64,000 bases of DNA from Plantago major (lineage: Eukaryota > Streptophyta > Magnoliopsida > Lamiales > Plantaginaceae). Positions within the stretch are counted from its first letter, which is position 1. Every line of letters begins with the position of its first letter. The position numbers and the translations under genes are program-made. Shown here one piece after another: positions 1 through 11,559 of the stretch. The notes beneath the pieces are model-generated. The model was not told where the DNA came from, ran no database searches, and saw only the letters and a program-made list of their open reading frames with translations. The stretch lies in contig CM048841.1 in NCBI GenBank assembly GCA_026545765.1, positions 102,133,352 through 102,197,351 on the forward strand. The letters are read 5' to 3'.

Positions 1-35
1 TCGAATAACTAGTTTAATTTCATTTCTTAATGCAG

Positions 36-2143
36 ATCATTCCAGGATTTTATTTCCCGCACTGATCCTGAAACCTTGGCTGCCCTTAATGGTGGGAAAG
101 TTGGAGATATGTCTCCTGACATGCTTAAGACAGCTTCAAATATGATAGGCAAGATGTCACCTGAAGAACTCCAAAGAATGCTCAAGCTAGCTTCCTCATT
201 CAATGGGGAAAATAATCCATTTATAAACAGCGGATCCGGCTTTAGTCCTGGATCAATTCCATCAGATCTATCACCTGACATGCTCAAGACAGCAACTGAC
301 ATGATGGGCAAAATGTCACCAGAAGAACTTCAAAGGATGGCTGAGATGGCATCTTCTTTGAAAGGGAAAGAAGGCTTTCCTACTGGTACTGGTCCTGGTC
401 CAGTGCCACCGACCGTGACACCTGATATGCTTAAGATGGCAACTGATATGATGAATAAGATGTCGCCTGATGAGAAGCAAAAGATGTTTGAAATGGCTTC
501 GTCTTTGAGGCAAGAACCTGCCTCAACTGGTACCTCTGGTTCTGGTGGATTAAGAGTAGATGAATTTCTTAGTAGTAGGCAAAGTATCGAAACAAATGGC
601 AGCGATGCTGCTGAAAGTAGTTCAGTTCAAGGTTTAAATTTTAGGGGTGCTCAACCCAGCTTTACAAGTTCCACTGGTGATCTACAAGAACAGATGAGAA
701 ACCAAATGAAAGATCCAGCTATGCGAGAGGTTCGCAACTTTAACATTTTATTTTCCTTTTTACTCCTGGTTACCTTAAATTTTAAATCATTTAATGATGC
801 ATGCATATTTTTATTTATCTGTTTTTAAGTGATTGGACAAGTGGAGAATTTATCTTTCCTGGTCTCTCAACATTTCTAAGTTAATACATGTAAATCAATG
901 TCAAACATATTATAGATAAAGCACCTAAAATACATGTTTGTGGTTGAAAAAATCATTTACGTGGTTAATTACACTTGCTCTGAGATGTATAGTGTTCTAA
1001 AATTACTTTTACATGTGCTAGTTTTCTTTATAAAGAACCTCCATTTATAAAGATTCTACACATATACTGTATAACCCATCCAAGGATTCCTAAAAATGTA
1101 AGCCGCTGCTGCTATTAATATAGAACCTCCATTTGCTGGTTGAAATTTATTCTCTAATTCATCACTGGTTTTGAGCATTTAACATACCTGTATAAGATTT
1201 CTTAAAACCATTGCTTAAACATTATGTATTCTTTCCTCTTTGATATTGTGTGCATATTTCTCAAGTACTACTTTATCAAAACCTTATCATTTTTATAAGA
1301 AGTTCTAGCTAAATTTGTGAAGGCATGTGGAAAAGTATTTGCGCATATTTTAGCCCGTCATCAACTGCCAGGTGATGTTGCTTTTCTACAAGATGGTGTA
1401 ATTGTTTTTTATTACTAACATTTATGTTTACTCTGAAACTGGCAGATGTTTTCATCAATGATAAAGAACATGAGCCCTGAAATGATGGCAAACATGAGTG
1501 AACAATTTGGGTACAAGCTTTCACGTGAAGATGCTGAGAAAGCTCAGCAAGCAATGTCTTCATTATCCCCAGATGCTTTGGACAAAATGGTAAGCAGTTT
1601 GATTTGATTTGATTGGACTGGTGTTTTTATAAATTTCATCTTCTTGTTATCACTCTAACTGTCCATTTTTTGTGTGGAGTAAGGTTCCAATTTTAGATTA
1701 TACGAGTCAGATTATTCAATAGAACTTTCGGGCTGTTTTCTTTTTATAGACCGTCTGGAAAGTCGATGCAAAAACCATTGACTAAAATTGATCTTTGTAG
1801 AATTAATGATGCAAATTAAATAAAATTTCAATTTGATTTTTATTGGAAAATTAAAAGATTTTTATTTTAATTTCTGATAGTATATGCTGTGGGCCACTCT
1901 GACTTATTATCTGAGGAACACTTCCAGTTTCGACAATATCTTGACGTATAAATCGTTTTTGGCCGTGTCTTTAATTTTGGATAAATATGATTGCAGATGA
2001 AGTGGGCAGATAGGATTCAACGTGGAGTAGAAGGTGCAAAGAAGACAAAAAATTGGCTTCTGGGTAGACCTGGCATGATTTTGGCCATATTTATGCTACT
2101 TTTGGCATTCTTCCTCCACTGGCTTGGCTTCATTGGTCGCTAG
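36..2143 (+). CDS. OEP61: OEP61/TPR7-like outer envelope import receptor, 3' part
   Basis: The 3' end of a gene that starts left of the window. Exons read here are 36-729, 1446-1589 and 1997-2143, each joined in frame by AG/GT borders; the stop is TAG at 2141. About 327 residues are visible. They contain three copies of a roughly 50-residue unit (TPDMLK or SPDMLK followed by [10 protein letters not shown], at nt 112, 271 and 418) and a weaker fourth in exon 2. The last exon encodes [12 protein letters not shown], a hydrophobic helix and LHWLGFIGR, a tail anchor at the extreme C-terminus. In the OEP61/TPR7 family an N-terminal clamp-type TPR domain binds Hsp70 and Hsp90 carrying preproteins at the chloroplast outer envelope or ER. 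That TPR domain should lie off the left edge and is not seen. The family call rests on the repeats and tail. Confidence 0.8.
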
Positions 2144-2640
2144 AGCTATCTAGATAGGTTGCTGCTAAATTATCGGGTGGCTAATGTTAATTCCGCTGCA
2201 ATTATTCCAGTTTTAGATGGTTGGTGAGTCGACGGGCCATTTTTCCTTTTGTGGCGTAGTATACTGCGAAGCTTAACTGTTCTGTTACTGATTCTATTTT
2301 CTGCCAATGTTTGGATATATGTGTCTTATGTTCGAGCTTTACTTCCTCAGATCAATTGCAGTGGGGATGTGAACTCAAATACTCAATTTACACCACAAGT
2401 CGTGCAGTTAAATAACTCAGTGTTGTATATTAGATTGATGGAATGGAGACAAAACGTTCGTTCTTATAGGGTTTTTTTTTTTCTTTTTTCTACGTCTAAT
2501 TTTTTTATACTGTTATGTTGATTTCTTTATGAGGACTTAGTTGCAAAATACTTTGGATTTTTCTAAATAATTGTAAAATCACACTATATTAGGCATATAG
2601 ATGAGATGGGGTTTGGTCGATGCTTGCTCTCACCCCTCCA
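2144..2640 (+). other. 3' flank of the OEP61-like gene
   Basis: The sequence after the stop codon is T-rich and carries no second gene. An open frame at 2249-2521 begins with a hydrophobic run but ends in low-complexity T-rich sequence and resembles nothing I know, so I read this as 3' UTR and flank. Confidence 0.4.
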
Positions 2641-2862
2641 TGATAATGACACGTGTTTGTGTCATTTATTTCATTTATCTATCTTGCATTTATCCTCCCG
2701 CCGTTGCAAAATGTGTGGCAATTTTACAACTTTGATCCTTCTATACTAACTAAGTCTTTTAATATCAATCTTATTTTACAACTTTTTCCGATTAGTGTGT
2801 TTTTATTCTACATACCATTTCATAAAATACATGATACATACATAAAAAATAATACTTGTAGT

Positions 2863-2906
<44 letters not shown>

Positions 2907-2907
2907 G
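2863..2907. repeat. (TAA)n microsatellite
   Basis: About fifteen uninterrupted TAA/AAT triplets, directly visible. It sits in intergenic sequence just left of a degraded Stowaway-like stretch. Confidence 0.95.
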
Positions 2908-3043
2908 TCTCTTGATTATTGTCATTGTTTAAAAAAAAAAGAATTCTCTCTCCGTCCCAATATCGACTTTCTTGTTGAATTTATTATTACCGTTTTCAAC
3001 TTTTTTACCCGAATGATATTGACCAAATATTTATAAAATTATA

Positions 3044-3283
3044 CTCCCTCTGTTCAAGATTCAATTATCCGAGGATCCAGACACAATTTTAAGAAAAAAA
3101 ATGAACAAATTGGAGAAATGATATTAGAGTGGGAAAGAGGTTGAATAAAGTAGAAGACATAGTAAATAAAGTAGATAAGATAGTGAATAAAATATGGTAG
3201 ATAGTGAATAAAATAGAAGAAAGATGTTCCATTAAAAGGATGAGAAGTTGAAATTGGGACGTTTTAAAATGAAATTAAAATGT
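3044..3283. mobile_element. Degraded Stowaway-like MITE
   Basis: The left end reads CTCCCTCTGTTC after TA, the Stowaway consensus with changes. The right part carries the AGTTGAAATTGGGACG type of sequence that usually sits inside the opposite terminus. The right boundary is not clean, and another Stowaway-like end (CTCTCTCCGTCCCA) lies upstream at about 2944, so two elements may be nested or overlapping. Confidence 0.5.
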
Positions 3284-3299
3284 TTATTTTATTAATAAC

Positions 3300-4470
3300 A
3301 TGGATGATTATCTTGATAGTATAGATTATCTCTAAATATATTATTTAGAGACCGTGTATCAGATACTTTGTGGTTAAAAGGATTTTTAAAAAAGATGGAA
3401 TTGTAGTAGATATATTAGTACATCTTGGTTTTTACATTTGGAGTGGAATTGAAAGAAGATAAAAAAGAGTGAGTCCACCAAATAGAAAAGAGGAGTGCAT
3501 GTGGAGGGTAAAGGGCTATAGACGTATTTTATATAATTAAGTAGTACAGGGCTGAATTGCAATAATACAATTTACTTTTTGATTCCATTAAACATATGGA
3601 CTAGTGATCAATACGTGTCATCATCATAGGAAGGTAAGACCACTGGTCTGCCCCCCAGCGTCGACCAAACCGATGGGGTGGATGTCAATTGTACACACTT
3701 GTGCTGGAATTGTAGGACTTTTCTTTAAAAAAATCTCGAACTTCTACAATAATTTAGATTTTCCTAATGTGCGGGTTTCATATGATGTAGGGACAAGATT
3801 GTAGCAAGTGATTGATGTGCTACACATTCACCATCAAGGTCATTTTGGTTCGGTTACTTTAACCGTTAAGTTTGATTTCAGATTCAAAATCGAGAGTTTG
3901 GTTTTGTTTTGGGTTCAGTGGTTCTGAAACGGCTGGAACTCTGAACGAACCGAAACCAACCATTCCTGTTTCGTTTACAGATTCGGAATTTGTGAAACGG
4001 GAAGTCACCGGTTCTTGTAACCGAGACCAGCGGTTCCAAAAATCGTCCAGGTATAATTTTTACTCAGTGTAACATCCCCATGTCTAGTCATTTGCCAATA
4101 TTGGTTAAAATAATGCTGCTAGCTGACAATCGGCGGCCTTCTTTCTAAACGTCACCTTCCTGTCCTTTTCCCTTTTGATGTTTCCACTCTAATTAATTTT
4201 GTTCTCACTCACTCACTCCTAGTCGATCTTGATCACACCATCTTTCAAAAGGACCAAAACCACTAATTTAGAATTCACATACTGTTGGCAAATTTACAAG
4301 ATAAGAAAAGGGGGCAAAAAGATGTCGTTCCAGTTGTTCAGTTCAAGATCATCAACTAAGTTGTACTTCTTTCACATAATTTAAATACACTAGTACACTA
4401 GTATATTCAAATCCCTCGTCACAATTCAGATTATTTTAGCCAACCAAGTTATTAGCTTTCTAGTAGTTTA
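3300..4470. other. Intergenic, no gene seen
   Basis: No coding region is recognised. Between about 3880 and 4060 the sequence repeats GGTTC/GAACC words (GGTTCTGAAACGG, CGAACCGAAACC, CACCGGTTCTTG), a texture typical of worn non-autonomous transposons, but no paired ends could be found. A TGTAACATCCCC motif at about 4068 resembles the start of some plant LTRs without a partner. Confidence 0.35.
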
Positions 4471-4477
4471 TGTTATA

Positions 4478-4663
4478 CTCCGTCTTCCCACGGGTCCATA
4501 TACGAGTTTGAAGATAAATATGAATAAAATAATACAAAATAATAAATAAAATAGGAGATATAATGAATAAAGTCCGGAGGTATATTTTTCATTTAAAAGA
4601 TAAGAAGTTAAAATTAAAACGTAACAAAATATAATGTGATAAGTTGAATTCAAGATGGAGGAG
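4478..4663. mobile_element. Stowaway-like MITE, 186 bp
   Basis: Begins CTCCGTCTTCCCACGGG and ends CAAGATGGAGGAG. TA dinucleotides flank both sides (4476-4477 and 4664-4665), the target duplication of Tc1/mariner-derived Stowaway elements. The interior is A/T-rich with GAATAAA repeats as in the other copies in this window. No coding capacity. Confidence 0.65.
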
Positions 4664-5027
4664 TATGTGTGCTAACATCTAACGGTTTTACAATGTTTAA
4701 AGTTCAAGTAAACAAGTTGACAATCATCATAGTAACGAATTGCATATTTATTGTAAGTTCATTGACAACGTTGAACATGATTATTTTGGTATGTTGCAAA
4801 AGATTGAGAATTATGAGTCTTTCCTTTTCTTTCCAGTAACAGCTATTTACTGTAATCCAGAGTTGATAGTAGTCATACTAGTATCTCTTTTTAATATTGT
4901 CCCATGTAATCAAGTCGTCAGACTAATTTAGTATGTATCAACTTTATGATGTATATAGTTCATTTACGGTGTGCATGGGAGTGGTGATACACTCGTATCA
5001 CAATAAGATTGAAGCAAGATAGTGGAT

Positions 5028-5355
5028 ACTCCTATGGACCATCATCCACTTAAAATGCCTTATTAAGGGGAGAGGGTTATCCTACTTATATGTTGTTTAC
5101 TCTGAATCATGATGTTGCGTATTCTAACACGCCTCAGGTAGGCGCGATTAATCATCTACACTGGAATCATAATAGCCTCTTTGGCAAGTTCTAATTATCA
5201 TCTGGTGAGGACCCATAATCAACTTGGCTACCGTCTGGTATTAAGATGGGTCATCATCCCCTTAAAAGATCTTATTAAGGGGAGAGGGTTGTCCTACTTA
5301 TATTTTGTTTGCAAGATCCACTCACAAGTAATGTTGGATATTCTAACAACTCCCG
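5028..5355. repeat. Diverged direct repeat, two copies about 210 bp apart
   Basis: Copy 1 (about 5028-5130) and copy 2 (about 5243-5355) share TATTAAGGGGAGAGGGTT followed by a TCCTACTTATAT block, a preceding CATCATCC block, and a later TATTCTAACA block. The spacing between matched blocks varies by a few bases, so the copies have diverged. The origin is unknown; a worn retroelement LTR or local duplication would both fit. Confidence 0.7.
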
Positions 5356-5794
5356 GGATGATTGGCATAGAATTAACCTATTATTGATGAGATAATGATT
5401 CATTTACATTTAGCCGCAGAACAGAATCTGGAACACAAATCATTAACAAGTAAGATACACTTGTATTAGTTTAATGATGTGATCCAATCTAGAAATCAAG
5501 GCAAATACTATGGATAGTAAATGGTAGTATTGTCTATTCTGAGTCGTTCGGCACAACTATGTTGTTCTTATTAATCTTAATCATCCTTCAATGTTGGTTT
5601 AACTAATTAATTAATCATCACCAACCCCTAATTTGTTTAGATACAATATTACAATTACAATCACGAGAAATTGAATCAACAATAATTCCAAAGTTCTATA
5701 CGGGTAAATAACTAATCTTGTATGATTCAGTTTATTGGTCAGGTTTCAAACGCTCTAACACCAACATCTAATTAGACGCCATCAAATTTAAATA

Positions 5795-6035
5795 CTCCCT
5801 CCGTCCCAGTTTCATCTTTTCGCATTCCATTTTGGTCCGTCACAACTTCATCTTCCCATCTATTAAATGTAAAATCTCTCTTCTACTTTATACACCATAT
5901 CTTCTACTTTATTCACTATTTCTCATATTTTATACACTCTCTTTCCAACTTTATCACCATCTCTCACACTTTATTCAATTTTCTATTAAAACTTGTGTCC
6001 GGACCCACGGGAAGATGAAACCGGGACGGAAGGAG
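5795..6035. mobile_element. Stowaway MITE, 241 bp, complete
   Basis: The left end is CTCCCTCCGTCCCAGTTTC and the right end is its inverse (GAAACCGGGACGGAAGGAG), with TA on each side (5793-5794 and 6036-6037). The interior is low complexity (repeats of CTACTTTATACACCAT type). The good match of the two ends suggests a fairly recent insertion. Closely related to the copy at 62998-63258. Confidence 0.9.
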
Positions 6036-6099
6036 TATTATCTTACTGAATTGATTTATAACATGTCAATATAATTAGCTTCCTTGTTACATTGTTCAA

Positions 6100-7440
6100 T
6101 GTTTTGATATGGTGCCGTGTCTTGTTGTGTTGTATTATCCCTCTTTACAAAAATCAATGTCCACATCAAATATATTTTTAACATTTTGTACACGTATCAA
6201 AAACTTAAATTCTAGCAAGTAGTGACCATGTATTATTATACAATGTCGTCTCCAGAGATTCTTTTCATTTGCTCACCCTCTCCTCCAATTCTCCAGGGCC
6301 ATATAAATTAAAAATACCGAGGCCTCAGCCCTCATGTCGCATTCCGAAAATGAATTCGAACCAATTTCATTATATGGATCGAACTTAAACCATTAAGAAA
6401 TCATCCAAGTCTTACTATTTTCTACTGTGAACTTACCTACTCATTGAATATTGATACTAAGGGCGTATGTCGTTCTATGGTTATGGGTTTGGGGCCCAAA
6501 TTCACGGCTCAAAAACCGGGCAGTTCTCCTACAAGCCACATTTATTAGAAACATGTTACGTGAATGTGTAGTTACTTGCTGATTCTATAGTCGTTTAGTA
6601 ATTTGACATATCAATTAAGAGACACAATAATACGTATTAGATGTTTATCCGCATCTAACAAATACTACAAATATTTCAAGCCTATTCATACGTAAAAGTC
6701 AAAGTCCAGTATCCACATAAGTAGGTTTTTGCAAAACTGTACTCTAGAATGTATTTCCCACAAGTATGTACCATAAATCTATGTTACATTTGAAAAAAAA
6801 AGTCAAAATAATAATTCAAGTTACCTTAATGGTCAATTTGAATAAAACTATAACGGTCCAACTAATTCATCCTCATGTTTCTTACCAAATTATGAAAGAA
6901 AAAAGACGTGCCTAAATGTCACCATGATACTTAATTGCTGCCTAATCCCCTATTTATATAATTATAGAACAAGACTTTTCATTTTCACAAAGGGTATAAT
7001 GCCATTTAATACATTCACATTAATCATGCAAAGTTTCCCTATCCATGCTAGCAGTTTTGTAAACGACCCGACCTCTACTATTAATCTGTATCACTTAAAT
7101 CGTTACGGTTAAAAAACTTTTCAATTTTCACCGATACAAATATCGTGCCGACTATGAATTTCTTATTTATAAATTCTTAAAAGAAAATTTCACATTGTTA
7201 GTATAAGTATCGTTATCAACGACGTCGATCCATATCTTTTACGTGTTTTTTAATTGACTGCTTCGCATACAGTTTAACATTTGTTAAAGTCTAGTTGCTC
7301 TTCTCATAATCAAACTCAAACTCAATTTCACATGCATATTTTATCAAAGCATCACGAAACTCCTCAACACCGCCATTTCAAAATTTGATTTGTTAAATTC
7401 GTACACATGGATAAATTTTGAATAAATGAGTAACTTACTT
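6100..7440. other. Intergenic, nothing recognised
   Basis: AT-rich sequence between the Stowaway and the next gene. Short open frames exist but none has family resemblance or plausible composition. The last few hundred bases must contain promoter sequence for the gene at 7647. Confidence 0.4.
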
Positions 7441-7449
7441 TTGTTCCCC

Positions 7450-7456
7450 TATAAAA
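7450..7456 (+). promoter_or_regulatory. Probable TATA box (TATAAAA)
   Basis: A TATAAAA motif about 190 bp before the start codon at 7647, followed about 30 bp later by C/T-rich sequence that fits a transcription start and 5' UTR. The position is good for plant core promoters; the assignment is inference. Confidence 0.6.
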
Positions 7457-7646
7457 GCGAAAACCTCCAATTTTTTCTCGATCCAGATCAACCCATCCAC
7501 GCTCCCTGACTTTCTCTCTCTAGAAAAACGAAAATCCATCTCTATCTCACAGTTTCAGTTACGACTCGTCAACTTTCAAAACTCAAAACAAACTCTTTCT
7601 CTCACTTCACCACCATTTTTCCCAAATTCCTCTCCCAACACGTACA

Positions 7647-8105
7647 ATGCCAGGTCAAATCGCCATCCAATCACCGGCGATTGCCAACCGACGGCAGCCG
7701 CTCCTGACCTCCCCCGACAAATCGACTCCTTCGCCTCTCAAAAACAAAGGTCGCCGCCGTGGCAGCCGCATGGGCGAGGCGGCCGGCGATTGCGCCGCCG
7801 TGTGGTGCTGCTGTCCATGCGCGATGATGCACCTCATCGTCCTCGCGGTGTATCGCGTTCCAACGGGGATTTGGAGGAAGAAGAAGAGGAATCGGCTGCT
7901 GAAGAAGAAGGGGAAGCAGTCGGATGAGGCGGAGAAGGAGCGGCGGAGGAATAATCAGCCGGAGGAGGAGGAGACGGACGGAGAGGAGGATGGTGCGGTG
8001 GCGGAGAGCGACGTTGTTGGTGCGTGGGAGAAGGAGATGATGGACCAGTTTTACGGTGCCGGTTTTTGGAGGAGCGAGTCGAGAAGAACCGATTCCGATT
8101 CGTAA
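7647..8105 (+). CDS. Small plant protein with Cys-rich hydrophobic core (152 aa)
   Basis: One uninterrupted frame from ATG (7647) to TAA (8103). Composition is strongly GC-richer than its surroundings, as expected for coding DNA here. Residues 31-42 are basic (KNKGRRRGSRMG); residues 50-73 form a Cys-rich hydrophobic segment (AAVWCCCPCAMMHLIVLAVYRVP); residues 76-100 are highly basic (KKKRNRLLKKKGK); then an acidic E/D stretch follows to about 120 and a short tail with WEKEMMDQFYGAGFW. This arrangement is known to me from small intronless plant proteins of unknown function in which the CCCPC-hydrophobic block and VPxG are the conserved core. The Cys cluster could be lipid-modified or membrane-associated, but that is speculation. 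The start is supported by the upstream in-frame context and a TATA box 190 bp before it. Confidence 0.85.
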   Translation: MPGQIAIQSPAIANRRQPLLTSPDKSTPSPLKNKGRRRGSRMGEAAGDCAAVWCCCPCAMMHLIVLAVYRVPTGIWRKKKRNRLLKKKGKQSDEAEKERRRNNQPEEEETDGEEDGAVAESDVVGAWEKEMMDQFYGAGFWRSESRRTDSDS

Positions 8106-9220
8106 ATGATCTCGGATCGGATCTTAATGGTATACCAGTGGTTACAAACGTAGCATCTCATAAATGAGTGCTTGGTTTAGTTGACGGTTGTGGTTTGGAT
8201 ACCAAATGGGTAAATCGCGTTGTACATAATTTTCATCGTGAGGAAAGGGGATTAGGGCTCTGAATCGGTTAATTTTGGTTGATTGAGTCCTGGTTTTTTT
8301 GGTGATGATCATTAATCATTTAGTATAGTGTTAGGCATTGTTTGTTTGATGTGCACATTTTCATTTTCTTGTGTTATTTTAGTTATGATTTTGTGATACA
8401 ATGTAAGTGGATATATCAAATGAGCACTAAATTTATTGTTTGTTTTTCATACAATTAAAACCTACCTGATTAAAAACATTTAAAATCATCTATTTTAATT
8501 TGATTTTTATAATTTTAATCGATTGTCAAATAATCGTTAGTGTTTTCAATTTTCTTTCATTTGCATTAACAATGTTTGCTTTTGCTTCCATGTAAAATCT
8601 TCACGATTTACCTAGAATAAATCTTTGGATGCTATAGTAGCAACATGTAAAATTCAGACGTGTGTTTTATATGCATCTCACACGGTTAGTGATTAATTGG
8701 AAGAAGTTTCGAGGTTTGTTCTATGAGTGTGGGTGGAATACTGTGTATGCAATCAATGAAAGTTTTGTCAAAACAGATGTGAAGAAAAATGATAATTTGG
8801 GTCAATTGTCTCGTGACGATCATGTGAACCAATGAAAACACCCCACGAATATTCCATGATCCAAGTGTGTGTAGTTAGTGATTGTTCAAGATTGGAGGTG
8901 AGACGAACTCCAATATGTACTTGATCTTTTAGAAGATATGATGCGCCCAAGAATATACTTGTGGTTTTCTTTTTGTGCTTGCTTTGTTCCTTTTTCCAGT
9001 CAATTGTCGATGTGGTACCATTTGTACTGTCCGGTCCCGCCCTTTTTGGACGATATTCGATTTTTTGAGCCGACGTGATTATTAACTCATATTCAATATG
9101 CAGGATGTACTAACCCCACAAACCAATACATTAAATAATGAATAATGTTCAACTTTTAAGTTTTTATAGATAAAGTTGAAAATAAAATTGTACATGCTCA
9201 ACTCTAGAGTTATTTGAAAG
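8106..9220. other. 3' flank and intergenic sequence
   Basis: The first 300-400 bases are T-rich and probably 3' UTR of the preceding gene. Beyond that no gene is seen; open frames such as the minus-strand one at 8768-8950 have no recognisable similarity. Confidence 0.4.
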
Positions 9221-9224
9221 GAAC

Positions 9225-10270
9225 AATTACAAATTGGTGTCATCCCCAAATCTTTCCTACTAATTAGTGATATTTACTACAATTTAGTGTCTATATATCT
9301 AATTTCAAAGATGCCCTCTAACTAAATGTACAAAATATAATACATATTTAATCTTCAATCATCTATTAGAATCTGTCAAGCACCATCAAAATAAACGATC
9401 GTTTTCATTTACAAGCATTTAATTGCAAGCATCATTTAGCATTATATTACAAGCATCATCTAATATGAAACATACATCATATTAGTACTGCAAGCATCAT
9501 ATAATACATATTAGTACGGTAAGCATCATTTAACATTAAATTACAAGCATCCAATACGAAACAAACATCATATTAGTACTGCAAGCATCACATAATACAA
9601 GCATTCAATACGAAACAAAGCATCATATTAGTAATGCAAGCATCATATTAGTATTGCAAGCATCCAATACGAAACATGCGGCAATATTAGTAATGCAAGT
9701 ATCATTTAGCATTAAATTACAAGCATCATACAATACAAGCCTCCAAAACGAAACAATTATCATATTAGTTACACAGGCACCATTGATACATCAAAAGTAT
9801 CAAGCATCATTCTTCAATAGTTACAACATGCATAAATCATCGTTAAGAAAGCATTCAAATTTGAATGAGGAAAACAAAAATAACTCAATGCAACTCACTA
9901 ATTGAATACATGACAATAAAATTAAGTTAAGGAGGTATTGATGTCAATAAGGAAACATGAATAGCGAAAAAAAATGATAATTGAGGATTTAGGAAGCTAG
10001 AAGGTTGATTATTGTTGTGATGATGATGCTTGTATAAATTAGCAGATGCTTGCTTGTTTCAACAGGCGTCTGGCATGTGAACGTGTTGATAATGGTGTGT
10101 TTTGAATTAGTATTTTGATTTAGTTTCTAATAAATAAGGGATTAATTTTATTAATAATGGTGTATTTAATTTTAAATTTACTAAAAATAATAAAATCACT
10201 AATTTGTATAAAGTTTTCTATGTATAACTAAAGTGTCAGAAGTTTTTCAAAGTTATACTAATTTGTAATT
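9225..10270. mobile_element. Candidate TIR element carrying an internal repeat array
   Basis: The left end reads AATTACAAATTGGTGTCA and the right end, read backwards, AATTACAAATTAGTATAA, so about 18 bp are similar in inverted orientation. Further subterminal similarity exists (TTTAGTGTC against GACACTTTAGTT). No clean target duplication was found. No transposase frame is seen; it would be a non-autonomous element. Its centre is the CAAGCATCAT array described separately. Confidence 0.4.
9411..9800. repeat. Degenerate tandem array of CAAGCATCAT-type units
   Basis: The word CAAGCATC recurs roughly every 20-50 bp (for example at about 9426, 9451, 9491, 9551, 9636 and 9721), with linking phrases TTAGCATTAAATTA, CATATTAGTACTG and AATACGAAACA repeated in varied order. 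Spacing is irregular and units differ in length, so it is an old minisatellite-like array and not a CRISPR or a regular satellite. Confidence 0.8.
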
Positions 10271-10640
10271 ACAGACTTACAATATATATTAAGAAAATAA
10301 AATTGCAGTACATACTTAAATCGATATTTTTTATAGTTTGAGTCTTGAAGATAAAATTGTACCATGCTTGTAGGAGAATGGTTTTCAACTAATTAAGAAC
10401 TTTGTAGTATCAGATTCAGGACATCCTGATTTGTAAAATTAGATTCAAAGAATTGTTGAATTTTGACACGTGATTTGTCTTGAGCACTTCATAGGAAACT
10501 TGGGAAAGCAAGGTTCGCTCATGCAGTAACTGACACAATGAGGTGGATGAGTTTCACATATTTTCTTCCTAGTCATGTGAATTATCATAGCTTAATTAGA
10601 AACTAGTCCATAAAATAATTACCCCTTCCCATGACATTTA

Positions 10641-11544
10641 GGTGATGTTTGGTATGGGTTTGTCATGATTCTTCATGAAAAAAAAAAATTCAACATCTAA
10701 TTCAATTTGGAGCTGTTTGGTATGGTTATGACAACTTTCTTCATGCCAATATTTTGACAAGATTTTACACAATCCTTGCTATGCCAAGATATTTGTCAAA
10801 TTGCTAATAATGTGTTTGAGACTGATACTGTATTTTCGGCATGATCTAGCCCACCGTCCTGGCCCACATACAAGTGGACTGTGCAAATACCACAACCCAC
10901 ATTCCTTATGCCAAGCTCAAGTAGTTGGCATTATGGCATGCCAAAATTTGTCCACATCAGACCCATTATCCAATCATATGCCTGCCCAACAAGTTTGCTT
11001 CGGTCAGTTGCCGTTTTATGCCGTAATTTTCATTTGGTCCAAACACGAGTTTTAACATGCCAAAATCATGCCAAATCGAGTAAGAATGACAGCATAATCA
11101 TACCAAACAACCCCTTCAAGTTATGCCAAAACTTATGCCAAAATTCTATGTATGTGTTTGGGCTTCAATTTTTCGTATGGCATGATCCAGCCCAAGCATG
11201 CTATTCTTTTGTTTGGCAACTTTTGGTAATATTGGGAGTGGACCACATTAAACCTAATTGGGGATTAGTTTAGGAAAGTCAAATTTTATCATGGGCCACT
11301 TGTGTTGGACTATTTACATGCCAGTTTCAACTTATAAATGCCGAAATGGACTGGCATTATGGCAACAATGTCATCTGCCACCTAAGCCCAACCCACCAAT
11401 CATATAGCTGCCCCAACAATATCCCATGGGCAGTTGCTAAAACAATCCACGCGATTTTTTTTTTTGTCCAAACACGAACTTTGTCATGCCAACTTAATAC
11501 CAAATAGTGACAAGAATCATGGCATTGCAATACCAAACATCACC
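10641..11544. mobile_element. Tourist-like (PIF/Harbinger) non-autonomous element, 904 bp
   Basis: Left end GGTGATGTTTGGTATGG; right end, inverted, GGTGATGTTTGGTATTG. The element is flanked by identical TTA trinucleotides at 10638-10640 and 11545-11547, the PIF/Harbinger target duplication. The subterminal regions share TCATGATTCTT (left) and the inverse AAGAATCATGG (right). ATGCCAAAA-type words recur through the interior. The open frames at 10801-11273 are not transposase-like. A second, inner pair of similar ends lies at about 10714 and 11110 (see findings). Confidence 0.85.
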
Positions 11545-11559
11545 TTATGTACAAGCAAC

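Noticed and set aside
2249-2521. A 90-codon frame starting with a membrane-like helix after the OEP61-like stop
   Set aside because: It starts from a non-ATG codon, ends in T-rich low-complexity sequence and lies where a 3' UTR is expected.
9411-9800. Could the CAAGCATCAT array be a CRISPR-like array?
   Set aside because: Spacing and unit length are irregular, units are degenerate and the surroundings are plant nuclear DNA; it is a minisatellite-like repeat.
10801-11273. Overlapping open frames of 84 and 130 codons
   Set aside because: They lie inside the 904-bp Tourist-like element and do not resemble a transposase.
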